Assembly (NCBI GenBank): GCA_963695085.1
Contig: CAVOFV010000008.1
Coordinates: 665,432 to 729,431 of the forward strand
Reading direction: 5' to 3'
Source: SG8-30 sp963695085
GTDB taxonomy: Bacteria > Pseudomonadota > Gammaproteobacteria > Steroidobacterales > Steroidobacteraceae
Length of the DNA stretch: 64,000 nt
The notes under the pieces were generated by a model. That model had not been told where the DNA came from. It was given only the letters and a program-made list of their open reading frames with translations, and ran no database searches. This document shows, in pieces, positions 1 to 8,061 of this stretch. The position numbers and the translations under genes are program-made. Each line of letters opens with the position of its first letter. The stretch's first letter is position 1.

Positions 1-19
1 GAAATGCCGGAATCACCAT
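1..19 (-). CDS. possible 5' end of a leftward CDS (cut by window edge)
   Basis: Reading leftward, an ATG at position 19 is preceded by an AAGAGGTGG Shine-Dalgarno-like stretch about ten bases upstream, and six codons (M-V-I-P-A-F) are open to the window edge. It would follow pyrE on the same strand. Only the ribosome-binding site and start support it; the product cannot be judged. Confidence 0.25.
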
Positions 20-83
20 GCGTGCCACCTCTTGCGAGCTATTCTGAAGCCCGCAGCCATCACGGGCCGTAACTGCGTCACGA

Positions 84-728
84 TTAACGTTCGACCCCCC
101 AGACTGCCCGATAATTCCCCAGCTTTTCCAGTTCGGCCGTCCGCCCGGCCGTGCCGAGGTGCTCGATCAGGTCCGTGAGCGCGATGATGTTTACCACGGG
201 AATGCTGAAATCCCGCTGAACCTCCTGGACGGCCGACAGGGCGGACTGGCCCCGCTCCTGCCTGTCCAGCGCCAGCGCGACGCCCGCCACTTCGGCGCCT
301 CCTGAACGGATGATGTCCACGGACTCGCGGATGGCCGTGCCGGCGGTTATCACGTCGTCCACGATCAGCACGCGCCCGGCCAGCGGCGCGCCGATGATCC
401 GCCCGCCCTCGCCATGGGCCTTGGCTTCCTTGCGGTTGAAGGCGAATGGCAGGTTCCTGCCGTGCGCCTCGGCGAGCGCCGTGGCCGCGGCGGTCACCAG
501 CGGGATGCCCTTGTAGGCGGGCCCGAACAGCATGTCGAACTGCAGGCCGGAGGCCACGATCGCGTCCGCATAGCAGCGACCCAGCGCGGCGACCGAGCTG
601 CCGGTGTTGAACAGGCCGGCATTGAAGAAGTACGGGCTCACGCGCCCGCTCTTGAGCGTGAACTCGCCGAAGCGCAAGGCCCGGCCGGCGATGGCAAGTT
701 CGATGAAGTCGCGCTGGTAATCCTGCAT
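84..728 (-). CDS. pyrE: orotate phosphoribosyltransferase
   Basis: Cytosolic enzyme joining orotate to PRPP to make orotidine 5'-phosphate, the fifth step of de novo pyrimidine synthesis. The 214-residue product has the usual PyrE length. It carries the PRPP-binding signature VLIVDDVITAGTA near residues 120-132, and the N-terminal LKSGRVSPYFFNAG and FGPAYKGIP segments typical of bacterial PyrE. The start at 728 leaves a 53-bp gap to the divergent nuclease gene at 782. A pyrE gene divergent from an ExoIII/Crc-type gene is an arrangement known from Pseudomonas. Nothing looks damaged, and identity is essentially certain from the motifs. Confidence 0.97.
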   Translation of the reverse strand: MQDYQRDFIELAIAGRALRFGEFTLKSGRVSPYFFNAGLFNTGSSVAALGRCYADAIVASGLQFDMLFGPAYKGIPLVTAAATALAEAHGRNLPFAFNRKEAKAHGEGGRIIGAPLAGRVLIVDDVITAGTAIRESVDIIRSGGAEVAGVALALDRQERGQSALSAVQEVQRDFSIPVVNIIALTDLIEHLGTAGRTAELEKLGNYRAVWGVER

Positions 729-781
729 CCGTACGCTCCATCCGCAGTTGCGTATGATGACGCCTTTCGCGCGGGGCTGGC

Positions 782-1552
782 ATGCGCATCATCACGCTGA
801 ACTGTAACGGCATCCGGTCGGCCGCGCGCAAAGGACTGTTCCGCTGGCTGTCCCGGCAGCGCGCGGACGTGGTCTGCCTGCAGGAAACCAAGGCCCAGGA
901 ACACCAGCTCGGGGGTCGCGAATTCCGGCCTGCTGGATTCCACTGCCACTACTTCGACGCAGAGAAGAAGGGCTACAGCGGCGTGGCCATCTTCTCACGC
1001 GCCGAGCCGGGCCAGGTCGTCCGGGGCTTCGGCGTCGAGGAGTTCGACCGCGAAGGACGCTACATCGAGGCGCGCTTCGGCCGCCTGTCGGTCATCTCCG
1101 TGTACATGCCCTCGGGGTCCTCGGGCCCGGCGCGCCAGGCCTCCAAGTTCCGGTTCCTCGAGGCCTTCCTGCCCCATCTGCGGCGGCTGAAGCGCACGCG
1201 CCGCGACTATGTGCTGTGTGGCGACTTCAATATCGCGCACCGGCCGATCGACCTGAGGAACTGGCGCGCCAACCAGAAGAACTCGGGATTCCTGCCCGAG
1301 GAGCGGGCCTGGCTGGACGAACTGTACGGTCGGACCGGGCTCGTGGACGCCTTCCGGGAAGTGGACCCACGGCCCGACCAGTACACGTGGTGGTCCAACC
1401 GCGGCCAGGCCTGGGCGAAGAACGTCGGCTGGCGCATCGACTACCAGGCAGTGAGCGCGGGGCTGCGCGGTCGCGCGAGGAGCGCGAAGATCTACAAGGC
1501 GAGGCGATTCTCGGATCACGCGCCGCTGGTGATGGACTACGATCTCGACTGA
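782..1552 (+). CDS. xth: exodeoxyribonuclease III family protein (Crc clade, catalytically intact)
   Basis: Mg-dependent AP endonuclease/3'-5' exonuclease of base-excision repair, 256 residues. The endonuclease/exonuclease/phosphatase active site is complete: N7, E35 (LQETK), the Tyr of VYMPSG, D148 and N150 (CGDFNIAH), the Asp of RIDYQ, and D245-H246 (SDHAP). Overall sequence, for example GFLPEERAWLDEL, LVDAFREV and the C-terminal MDYD, and the position beside pyrE resemble Pseudomonas Crc, the catabolite-repression cofactor of Hfq. Crc has lost the catalytic residues; this protein has not, so a nuclease role is preferred. The ATG at 782 opens the conserved MRIITLNCNGI start. The next gene follows after 9 bp. 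Confidence 0.93.
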   Translation: MRIITLNCNGIRSAARKGLFRWLSRQRADVVCLQETKAQEHQLGGREFRPAGFHCHYFDAEKKGYSGVAIFSRAEPGQVVRGFGVEEFDREGRYIEARFGRLSVISVYMPSGSSGPARQASKFRFLEAFLPHLRRLKRTRRDYVLCGDFNIAHRPIDLRNWRANQKNSGFLPEERAWLDELYGRTGLVDAFREVDPRPDQYTWWSNRGQAWAKNVGWRIDYQAVSAGLRGRARSAKIYKARRFSDHAPLVMDYDLD

Positions 1553-1561
1553 GGGCAGCGG

Positions 1562-2872
1562 GTGGCGACAGCGAAAAACCAGACGGGATCATCGGGCCAG
1601 CGGCCGACGCTGTGGCAGTCGCTCGGCAACGAACGGGTCGTGGCGTTCCTGCTGCTGGGCCTGGCTTCGGGACTGCCCTACAACCTCACCGACGCGACGC
1701 TGCAGGCCTGGCTCAAGGACACCGGGATCTCCAACACGACCATCGGCCTGCTGTCGCTGGTCGGCCTGGCCTACACCGCGAAGCCGCTGTGGGCGCCCTT
1801 GCTCGACCGCTACGCCGTACCACTGCTGGGTCGCCGCCGCGGCTGGATCATGCTGTTCCAGGCCGCGCTGGCGGCGGCACTCGCCTGGATGGCCTACCAC
1901 GGGCCAGAGGGCGGGCTGCTGCCGTTCGCGCTCGTCGCGCTGGTCGTGGCGGTGCTGTCGGCGTCGCAGGACATCGTCATCGACGCCTACCGCACCGACG
2001 CCGCGCGCGCCGCGGAGCGGGGCCCCGCGGCGACGGCCGCCAATCTCGGCTATCGCGCCAGCGCCTACTTCGCCTACGCGGGCGCGCTGGTGCTCGCCGA
2101 CGCCGTCGGCTGGCGCGCGACCTACCTGGTCATGGCGGCGGTCATGGCCGCGTTCATGGCGGCCACGGCCTGGGCTCCGGAACCCGAGCGCAAGGTGGTG
2201 CCGCCGCGATCCCTGCGCGAGGCCGTGACCGGCCCGCTGGGGCAGCTGCTGGCGAGCCCGGGCATGGTCGTGCTGATCGCCGCCCTGGTGCTGTACAAGG
2301 TGGGTGACGCCTTTGCGCTCAGGCTGTTCACGCCGTTCCTCATGGACGTGGGCTTCAGCAAGACCGAGATCGGGCTTGCCACCAAGACCGTGATGCTGGC
2401 GGCGAACGTGGCGGGCGCCATCGCCGGCGGCGTGCTGATCGTGCGTCTCGGCCTGGTGCGCGCATTGCTGGTGTTCGGGTCGCTGCAGGCCGTCACCAAC
2501 CTGCTGTACATGGGCGTGTCGGTGGCCGGTCACGACATGACGGTGATGGTCGTCGCCGTGGCGCTCGACAACTTCTTCGGCGCCATGGGCAACACGGCGC
2601 TGGTCGTGTTCGTCATGGCGATGTGCGATATTCGGTTCAGCGCCTTCCAGTACGCGCTGCTGTCGGCGCTCGCGGTGCTGCCGCGCAACGTGCTGGGCTG
2701 GCCGGCCGGCTATCTTGCGGACCACATCGGCTGGACGGCGTTCTTCCTGGTCACGTTCTTCACGGCGCTGCCCGGCCTGGTCATGATCTGGGTGCTGCGC
2801 GACAGGATCACGGCGCTGGAGCACAGGCAGGCGGCGGCCGACCGGGCGGGTAGCGAAGCGGACCAACGATGA
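1562..2872 (+). CDS. ampG: AmpG-type muropeptide MFS permease
   Basis: Inner-membrane major-facilitator protein expected to import anhydro-muropeptides for peptidoglycan recycling. The 436-residue product is almost wholly hydrophobic, with about twelve membrane segments. It has the AmpG-like opening LGLASGLPYNLTDATLQAWL, followed by AYTAKPLWAPLLDRY and a GRRRGW cytoplasmic loop. The start is a GTG nine bases after the upstream nuclease stop, and the stop overlaps the MarC start (ATGA), so the three genes probably share a transcript. A more distant MFS sugar or peptide carrier cannot be excluded, but the N-terminal signature favours AmpG. Confidence 0.88.
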   Translation: MATAKNQTGSSGQRPTLWQSLGNERVVAFLLLGLASGLPYNLTDATLQAWLKDTGISNTTIGLLSLVGLAYTAKPLWAPLLDRYAVPLLGRRRGWIMLFQAALAAALAWMAYHGPEGGLLPFALVALVVAVLSASQDIVIDAYRTDAARAAERGPAATAANLGYRASAYFAYAGALVLADAVGWRATYLVMAAVMAAFMAATAWAPEPERKVVPPRSLREAVTGPLGQLLASPGMVVLIAALVLYKVGDAFALRLFTPFLMDVGFSKTEIGLATKTVMLAANVAGAIAGGVLIVRLGLVRALLVFGSLQAVTNLLYMGVSVAGHDMTVMVVAVALDNFFGAMGNTALVVFVMAMCDIRFSAFQYALLSALAVLPRNVLGWPAGYLADHIGWTAFFLVTFFTALPGLVMIWVLRDRITALEHRQAAADRAGSEADQR

Positions 2873-3489
2873 TCGACGAGCTGCTGAAATTCTTCGTGCT
2901 GTTCTTCGTGATCGTCGAGCCGGTCACGCTGGTGCCCGTGTTCGCGGGCCTGACCGAGGGCGCCAGCCAGATCTACCGGCGCCGCATGGCCATCAAGTCA
3001 ATTGCCGTGTCGGGCGTCATGCTGACGCTGTTCGCGCTAGGTGGCTCGTGGTTCATCGGCATCATGAACATCAGCATCGACGCGTTCCGCATCGCCGGCG
3101 GCGTGATGCTGTTCCTGATCGCGCTGGAGATGGTGTTCGCGCGGGAGTCCGGCACCAAGACCACCGTCGAGGAGAAGACGGAGGTCCAGCAGCGTGCCGA
3201 CATATCGGTGTTCCCGCTGGCTTTCCCGTTCATCGCGGGACCTGGCGCGATGGCGACGGTGTTGCTCACCTTCGGCACGCTGCGCCCGGGCACCACGCTG
3301 ACCCTGGGCCTGCTGGCGGTCATCGCGATCGTGCTGCTGATCACCCTGGTGCTGATGCTGCTGGCGCAGGCCGTCATGCGCGTGATGGGCGTGACCGGCG
3401 CGCACGTCGTCAGCCGGCTGACCGGCGTCGTGCTGGCGGCGCTCGCCGTGCAGTTCATGATCGACGGCCTGAAAGGCGCGTTCGGCTGA
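2869..3489 (+). CDS. MarC family integral membrane protein
   Basis: A 206-residue protein with about six membrane segments and the MarC/YchE/YhgN pattern: an opening with FFVIVEPVTLVPVF, a central IAGGVMLFLIALEM, and FPLAFPFIAGPGAMATVL. MarC proteins sit in the inner membrane; their transported substrate is not established, and the old link to multiple antibiotic resistance has not held up. The start overlaps the ampG stop by four bases, so translational coupling is likely. It is the last gene of the xth-ampG-marC group. Confidence 0.92.
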   Translation: MIDELLKFFVLFFVIVEPVTLVPVFAGLTEGASQIYRRRMAIKSIAVSGVMLTLFALGGSWFIGIMNISIDAFRIAGGVMLFLIALEMVFARESGTKTTVEEKTEVQQRADISVFPLAFPFIAGPGAMATVLLTFGTLRPGTTLTLGLLAVIAIVLLITLVLMLLAQAVMRVMGVTGAHVVSRLTGVVLAALAVQFMIDGLKGAFG

Positions 3490-4164
3490 GGAGGGGCTGG
3501 CCCTGCCGGGGGCCGACAACCCCCGTTCATCGACGGCGGCGCAAGCCTGCGGCGGCCCGTGGAACGGCCGAACGCGCCGGGTGCGATTGCCACGACTCCA
3601 ATGCAGCCGCGTACGTACAGGCACTTGACTGCGGCGAGTACCTGGCTTGCCTTCGCAAGCCCTGATCATCCCGGGCCATCGATACGCCTGAGGTCCTTGA
3701 CGGGCAGCAGACCGATGGGAAGGCCAGCCAGCATCGCGTTGGCGGCCATATTGGCGATTGGTTTCGCGGGCCGTTCAGCCGGGGGAGCCATGCTCTCCCG
3801 GTTTGTTTCCTGCTTGCGATTCTTCTTGGCGGGATTCGGCCTCGCTGCAGCAGCGATGTCGGTTGGATGCTTCTTCGCTGATCGTGGCGCTCGAGTGCGG
3901 CGGGCTTACGTTCCGCAGCACCCGAAAAGATAGATCAATTCCAAGATGCGACCCGTCAGGACGGCTCGCGAATGGAGTCGTTCTCGCCGCTCGCGCGGTT
4001 GTGCCGGAAGTCACCTACTCGCCGACGCAACGGCGAATGCTCACAACACAAACTGCGTATTTCGTCAGTTCTCGACCGGCCTATGCTGCATCAGAGCCTA
4101 TCGAGTTCAGGAGCCGCCACTCCGGGCGGCCGCGGTTGTACTTGAACATTCAAAGGAAGAAACG
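3490..4164. other. 675-bp intergenic region upstream of the decahaem cytochrome gene
   Basis: No convincing intact gene is visible. Its GC content and codon pattern are lower and less regular than the flanking genes. Its main content is a decayed look-alike of the following lipoprotein signal region (3715-3933). The 3' end holds the AAGGAAG ribosome-binding site of the cytochrome gene just before 4165. I see no clear terminator or promoter consensus. Confidence 0.6.
3715..3933 (+). pseudogene. decayed copy of a lipoprotein signal-peptide region
   Basis: The reading frame from the ATG at 3715 gives the hydrophobic stretch ASIALAAILAIGFAGRSAGG. This parallels LASVALAALLVIGFAGCSGD of the cytochrome gene that starts 450 bp downstream, and the DNA of the two stretches is also alike. 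The lipobox Cys is Arg here, and the frame then runs into unrelated sequence and stops at 3933. I read it as the remnant of a tandem duplication of the cytochrome 5' end or of a related lipoprotein gene; a coincidental hydrophobic frame is the alternative. Confidence 0.35.
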
Positions 4165-6558
4165 ATGTTCACGCTCGCCAATGCGAAACTAGGCGGGCTG
4201 GCCAGCGTTGCGCTGGCCGCCCTGCTCGTGATCGGATTTGCCGGTTGTTCCGGCGATGATGGTGCCGCCGGTCCTGCCGGTCCTGCCGGTACTGCCGGCA
4301 CGCCAGGTACACCTGGCCCAGCCGGCCCGCCGGGGCCGGGCCTCGATCCCGTTGCCTCGACCAAGCCTGAATCGTGTGCCACCTGTCACGGTGGCGTTGG
4401 CGAGAGGCTGCACCAGGTCACCTACGACAGGTATGTGGACCCCAGCACGCTGATCATGACGTTTGACAGCGTCGTGAGCACGCCCACCGGCGCGACGTAT
4501 TCCGTGGCCCTGAATTTCCACATCACGAAAAACGGCCTGCCGTACGTCGATGCGAACACGCTGCCGTCCATGGCGCAGAGGACGTTCTATTTTGCCCGCT
4601 ACAACAGCGCGACACGGACGTTTCCCGACTCGGTATCGTTGAACCGCAACAACATCGTCAGTCACGGCAACGGTACCTACACGCTGACCACGACGGGCAT
4701 GACCTATGCGCCGGAGGCCTCGAACGCCGTGGCCTATGGCTACATCGCCCAGGACGCACTCGACGCCGCGACCGGCGGCCGCGTCGTCCTGTACGACAAC
4801 ATGGACAGCGCGGCGCTGGTCTTCGGCAATACAGGCACCTACGTGTCTGCCGCCAATGTCGAAGGCTGCATCAACTGCCACGGCGAGCCCTACCGGAAGC
4901 ACGGCTACCGGGAAGCGGTGGTCGAGAACCTGCCGGACTTCGTGGCCTGCAAGACCTGCCATTTCGACACACGCGCCGGAACGCACCCGGACTGGCAGCA
5001 GATGGTCGATGACCCGCTAGCCTGGGCCAACGGGGTTGCCCCGGGACCGGCGTACGACTACGTCGCCACCGTCCTGAACGACACGCACATGACGCACGCC
5101 ATGGAGTTCCCGTATCCGATGTCCATGGCCAACTGCAACACCTGCCACGAAGGCAAGCTCGGCCAGATCTTCGCGGATGCGAACTTCACGCTGACTACCT
5201 GCAAGAGCTGTCACCCGGTGCAGACACAGGCGGCGTATCCCACCGATCCTCACAGGGCGCCGGCACTCACCCAGCTGTGGACCGACGCGGGAGTCACGTT
5301 CCACAACACGGGGTCCAATTGCCAGGGCTGCCATACGGCGGCAGCCGGGTATGTCGGCTCTCCGTTCAGCGCGTACCACACCGGTTACAACAAGCAGATC
5401 TACAACGCGGCCGGCGTGAAGTACTCGACGCTGAATAGCGCAACGATTACCAGCGTATCCAGGACGGGCAATGTGCTGGACATCAGGTTCACCGCGAACA
5501 ACACCGCCATCGTCCCGACCCTGACGGTGTCGTTCTACGGCTGGAATACCAAGGACTTCCTGGTCAGCAGTCACACGCGGGATGGTGGCACGGCGGATTG
5601 CTACAACGACCGCGCCGCAAACCCGTTGACCGCGCCCAGGGTCGGATGCCGGTACGAAATTGGAGTAGACGGCAACCCGGTCTCAACGCTGGAGACGAAC
5701 CGCCTGTTCACGGTGATGGCGGACAGCGCGCCGGGCGCATGGCACGTGCAGGCCGACCTGTCGCGGTACGTGCAGCCCACGAGCACGGGCCTGGCCGGCA
5801 TCCCTGCCCTGATCACTGCAGGCAAGATCAACAAGGCCGAAATCGCCGTGTTGCCGAAGCTGGTAGTGGGTGGTGTCACCGTTGCTCTCAATGCGCAATC
5901 CAGGACCTTTGACCTGGGTGCCAACGGATTGGTCGCCAACTACTTCCAGGGCACCAATGCCCTGGTTGACGAGGCGAAGTGCAACGCCTGCCACGACGCG
6001 CTGGCCACGACCTTCCATTCCGGTTACTACGGCGGCAAGGTTACGGTCTGCCGGACGTGTCATGTGCCGACCAGCGGCGGATCGCACCTGGAGATGCAGT
6101 CGCGCTCAATCGACTCGTATGTCCACGCGATCCACGCGTTCCAGGCCTTTGATCCGGGCGATGTCGACTTTACGGATCCCGTGGAAGCGAAGAGGTATGG
6201 CCTCCATATCGAGCATACGACTCCCATCTTCTCGCTGAAGGCCTGTGAGGCCTGCCACCTGGAAGGCACGTTCGAGGTGCCGGATCAGTCCAAGTCGATG
6301 CCTGGCCTGCTGTCGAGGTCGGATACCTTGAACATGGTGCCGGCGAGAGGCATCGGCACCGTGCCGGCGTACGTGACCGGTCCTGCCTCCAAGGCCTGCG
6401 GTGGTTGCCACCGGGCTTTCGAGATCAACGAAGATAACGCCGGTTACCTTGCCTCATTCAACCAGCATACGAACGCCGGTGGCTATCTTGTCGAAAACGA
6501 TACTGCCAACACGTATGTCTATCGGATCATTGACAAGATGATCACCTGGTTCCAGTAA
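4165..6558 (+). CDS. OmcA/MtrC-type decahaem c-type cytochrome lipoprotein
   Basis: Predicted surface or outer-membrane decahaem cytochrome, 797 residues. A signal peptide ends in a lipobox (IGFAGC, Cys28). A collagen-like Gly-X-Y stretch follows (about residues 33-59), then ten CXXCH haem motifs: CATCH, CINCH, CKTCH, CNTCH, CKSCH, CQGCH, CNACH, CRTCH, CEACH and CGGCH. They form two clusters separated by a haem-free region of about 200 residues, as in the split-barrel/pentahaem layout of OmcA and MtrC. The family passes electrons to extracellular acceptors. No MtrA/MtrB porin partners are seen in the window. The start at 4165 is chosen for its AAGGAAG site; an upstream in-frame extension lacks signal-peptide character. 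Confidence 0.93.
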   Translation: MFTLANAKLGGLASVALAALLVIGFAGCSGDDGAAGPAGPAGTAGTPGTPGPAGPPGPGLDPVASTKPESCATCHGGVGERLHQVTYDRYVDPSTLIMTFDSVVSTPTGATYSVALNFHITKNGLPYVDANTLPSMAQRTFYFARYNSATRTFPDSVSLNRNNIVSHGNGTYTLTTTGMTYAPEASNAVAYGYIAQDALDAATGGRVVLYDNMDSAALVFGNTGTYVSAANVEGCINCHGEPYRKHGYREAVVENLPDFVACKTCHFDTRAGTHPDWQQMVDDPLAWANGVAPGPAYDYVATVLNDTHMTHAMEFPYPMSMANCNTCHEGKLGQIFADANFTLTTCKSCHPVQTQAAYPTDPHRAPALTQLWTDAGVTFHNTGSNCQGCHTAAAGYVGSPFSAYHTGYNKQIYNAAGVKYSTLNSATITSVSRTGNVLDIRFTANNTAIVPTLTVSFYGWNTKDFLVSSHTRDGGTADCYNDRAANPLTAPRVGCRYEIGVDGNPVSTLETNRLFTVMADSAPGAWHVQADLSRYVQPTSTGLAGIPALITAGKINKAEIAVLPKLVVGGVTVALNAQSRTFDLGANGLVANYFQGTNALVDEAKCNACHDALATTFHSGYYGGKVTVCRTCHVPTSGGSHLEMQSRSIDSYVHAIHAFQAFDPGDVDFTDPVEAKRYGLHIEHTTPIFSLKACEACHLEGTFEVPDQSKSMPGLLSRSDTLNMVPARGIGTVPAYVTGPASKACGGCHRAFEINEDNAGYLASFNQHTNAGGYLVENDTANTYVYRIIDKMITWFQ

Positions 6559-6569
6559 GCACGCCGTGC

Positions 6570-6593
6570 GAGGTGGGCCCGCGGGCCCACCTC
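6570..6593. repeat. 24-bp perfect palindrome downstream of the cytochrome gene
   Basis: A loopless 12+12 bp inverted repeat of the form GAGGTGGGCCCG followed by its exact complement starts eleven bases after the cytochrome stop codon. The GGTGGGCC core recurs in the terminator hairpin 18 bp further on. It may be an extra transcription stop, a protein site or a remnant of a repeat unit. Confidence 0.7.
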
Positions 6594-6610
6594 ATCCCCC
6601 CTGAGCAATC

Positions 6611-6640
6611 GGTGGGCCTGCGGGCCCACCGTTCCTTTTT
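6611..6640 (+). terminator. rho-independent terminator of the decahaem cytochrome gene
   Basis: An 8-bp GC stem (GGTGGGCC/GGCCCACC) with a TGCG loop is followed by GTTCCTTTTT, a run of T residues in the rightward direction. Confidence 0.75.
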
Positions 6641-6670
6641 CGCCGCCGCATGCCGGCCGGCAACCAGGAA

Positions 6671-6695
6671 GAAAAGGGCCGGCAATGCCGGCCCT
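6671..6695 (-). terminator. rho-independent terminator for the leftward OB-fold lipoprotein gene
   Basis: A 9-bp stem (AGGGCCGGC/GCCGGCCCT, loop of three) is followed, reading leftward, by TTTTCTTCC. It lies about 30 bp beyond the stop codon at 6727. Confidence 0.7.
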
Positions 6696-6726
6696 GTCCA
6701 TTCAGGCGGTCGTTGCGCGCGGGCCG

Positions 6727-7212
6727 CTACTCGACCGTCACTTCCGCATCTTCGATGATGACGGGGTACCGGTAGCCCATGCCGAAATCCTTGTCGACTG
6801 CGACACTCCCCGTCACGACGACGGTGGCGCCAAGCTGCGGCAGCTCGGCGGAGGTGGTCACCGTGAGGTCGTTCGCTCCCTCGGAGCCGCTGCCATCCCG
6901 GATGTGCAGCCAGTTCCTGTCCAGGATCATGGCATTGGTCTTCACAACCTTGCCACGGACGGTGATCGTCGTGCTGGCGAGCGCGTCCTTCCCGGCGAAC
7001 ACTTCCGCAACAGTCTTGCCGCCCTCCGCTTTGGCGAGGCCGGAAAGATCGATGTCGGCAATGTTGGCGGCAGTGGGAGTGGGGTGCGTCACGGCGATCG
7101 GTGAGCTGGCCGGGGTCGCGGCTTGCTGGGCTGGCGGCTGTTCCTTGCCGCAGCCTGAAAGAAGCACGAGAGGGGCCAGTACGAGCAGGCTGCTTAGGGT
7201 TGTCTTGGACAC
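6727..7212 (-). CDS. small lipoprotein with predicted OB-fold (nucleic-acid-binding-like) domain
   Basis: A 161-residue precursor with a signal peptide ending in the lipobox LLSGC (Cys near residue 21), then an Ala/Pro-rich linker. The C-terminal domain of about 100 residues has the pattern of small periplasmic OB-fold proteins: TITVRGKVVKTNAMILDRNW, HIRDGSG, LTVTTSAELPQLGATVVVTG, VAVDKDFGMGYRYPVIIEDA. That domain type is often labelled DNA-binding, but its ligand in lipoproteins is not known. The gene stands alone on the minus strand, convergent with the decahaem cytochrome gene. A link between the two is only positional. Confidence 0.8.
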   Translation of the reverse strand: MSKTTLSSLLVLAPLVLLSGCGKEQPPAQQAATPASSPIAVTHPTPTAANIADIDLSGLAKAEGGKTVAEVFAGKDALASTTITVRGKVVKTNAMILDRNWLHIRDGSGSEGANDLTVTTSAELPQLGATVVVTGSVAVDKDFGMGYRYPVIIEDAEVTVE

Positions 7213-7364
7213 AGGGAGGTTCTCCGGAGCCGGTGTAGTGGGATTGAGTCGATCGGAAGCACGAGTCTAGCGGACAAGCCCTGATTCCACATGCGCATCG
7301 AGCGCATTCGGACCGTTGCGTGCTGGACGGCTTGCACCGTTGGCAAGGAGGCGTCCGGCCCCTG

Positions 7365-8061
7365 CTAGGAACCAGCCGCTCTCCGGTACTCGAAATCGAA
7401 GACCTCATGGCCCAGCCGCTCGCCGCGCTGCTCGAACCTGGTCAGCGGCCGTGCCGGCGGTCGCGCGACACGCGGGCCCGAACCGGAGACAGGCACGACC
7501 AGCGCAGATGCCGCCATCACTTCCAGCATCCACTCCGCATACGGCGCCCAGTCGGTGGCGAGCCGGAAGGCGCCGCCGGGCTTGAGCTTGTTCGCGACGA
7601 GTTCCACGAATGGCGGCTGCACGATGCGTCGCTTGTGATGCCGCTTCTTGGGCCACGGGTCCGGGAAGTAAAGCAGCACCTCGTCCAGCGAGTCGTCCGC
7701 CACGCGGCGCTCGAGGACTTCGACGGCGTCCTGCGCGACGAGCCGCACGTTCGTGAACGCGCGCGCCTCGATTCCCAGCAGGCAGTGGCCGAGGCCAGGC
7801 CGGTGCACCTCGACGCCGAGGAAATCGCTGGCCGGACTGGCGGCGGCCATCTCGAGCAGCGTCTCGCCGTCGCCCATGCCGATCTCCATGACCACCGGAG
7901 CGGTCCGGCCGAAGATCCCGGGCAAAGTCGAGCGGAACGTCGCCCGCATCGAACCCGTAGCGCGGCCACAGTTCTTCCAGCGCGCGCCGCTGGGCGCGCG
8001 TGATGCGGCCGGCGCGCTGCACGAAGCTGCGGATCGCGCGGTGCGGGTGTGGCCCCGTCAT
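7365..8061 (-). CDS. trmB: tRNA (guanine-N7)-methyltransferase TrmB, interrupted by a 1-nt frameshift
   Basis: SAM-dependent enzyme forming m7G46 in tRNA. Residues from the ATG at 8061 read TrmB-like (IRSFVQRAGRITRAQRRALE, then LWPRYGFD and VPLDFA). The rest is in another frame (IFGRTAPVVMEIGMGDG, LLYFPDPWPKKRHHKRRIVQ, LATDWAPYAEWMLEV, FEQRGERLGH). The frames join if one base is removed from the CCCGGG run at 7917-7922, giving PLDFARIFGR as in the family. The start overlaps the lldD stop (ATGA). Everything except the one base is intact, so a sequencing error is more likely than a true pseudogene. Without correction only 7365-7949 translates, lacking the N-terminal 45 or so residues. Confidence 0.88.

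Noticed and set aside
782..1552. True Crc catabolite-repression protein
   Set aside because: All ExoIII catalytic residues are retained, unlike Crc, so the nuclease call was kept.
1589..2866. Long antisense frame over ampG (425 codons)
   Set aside because: It is a GC-driven shadow. The opposite-strand AmpG frame has membrane segments and family motifs, whereas this one is His/Arg/Gln-rich with no domain.
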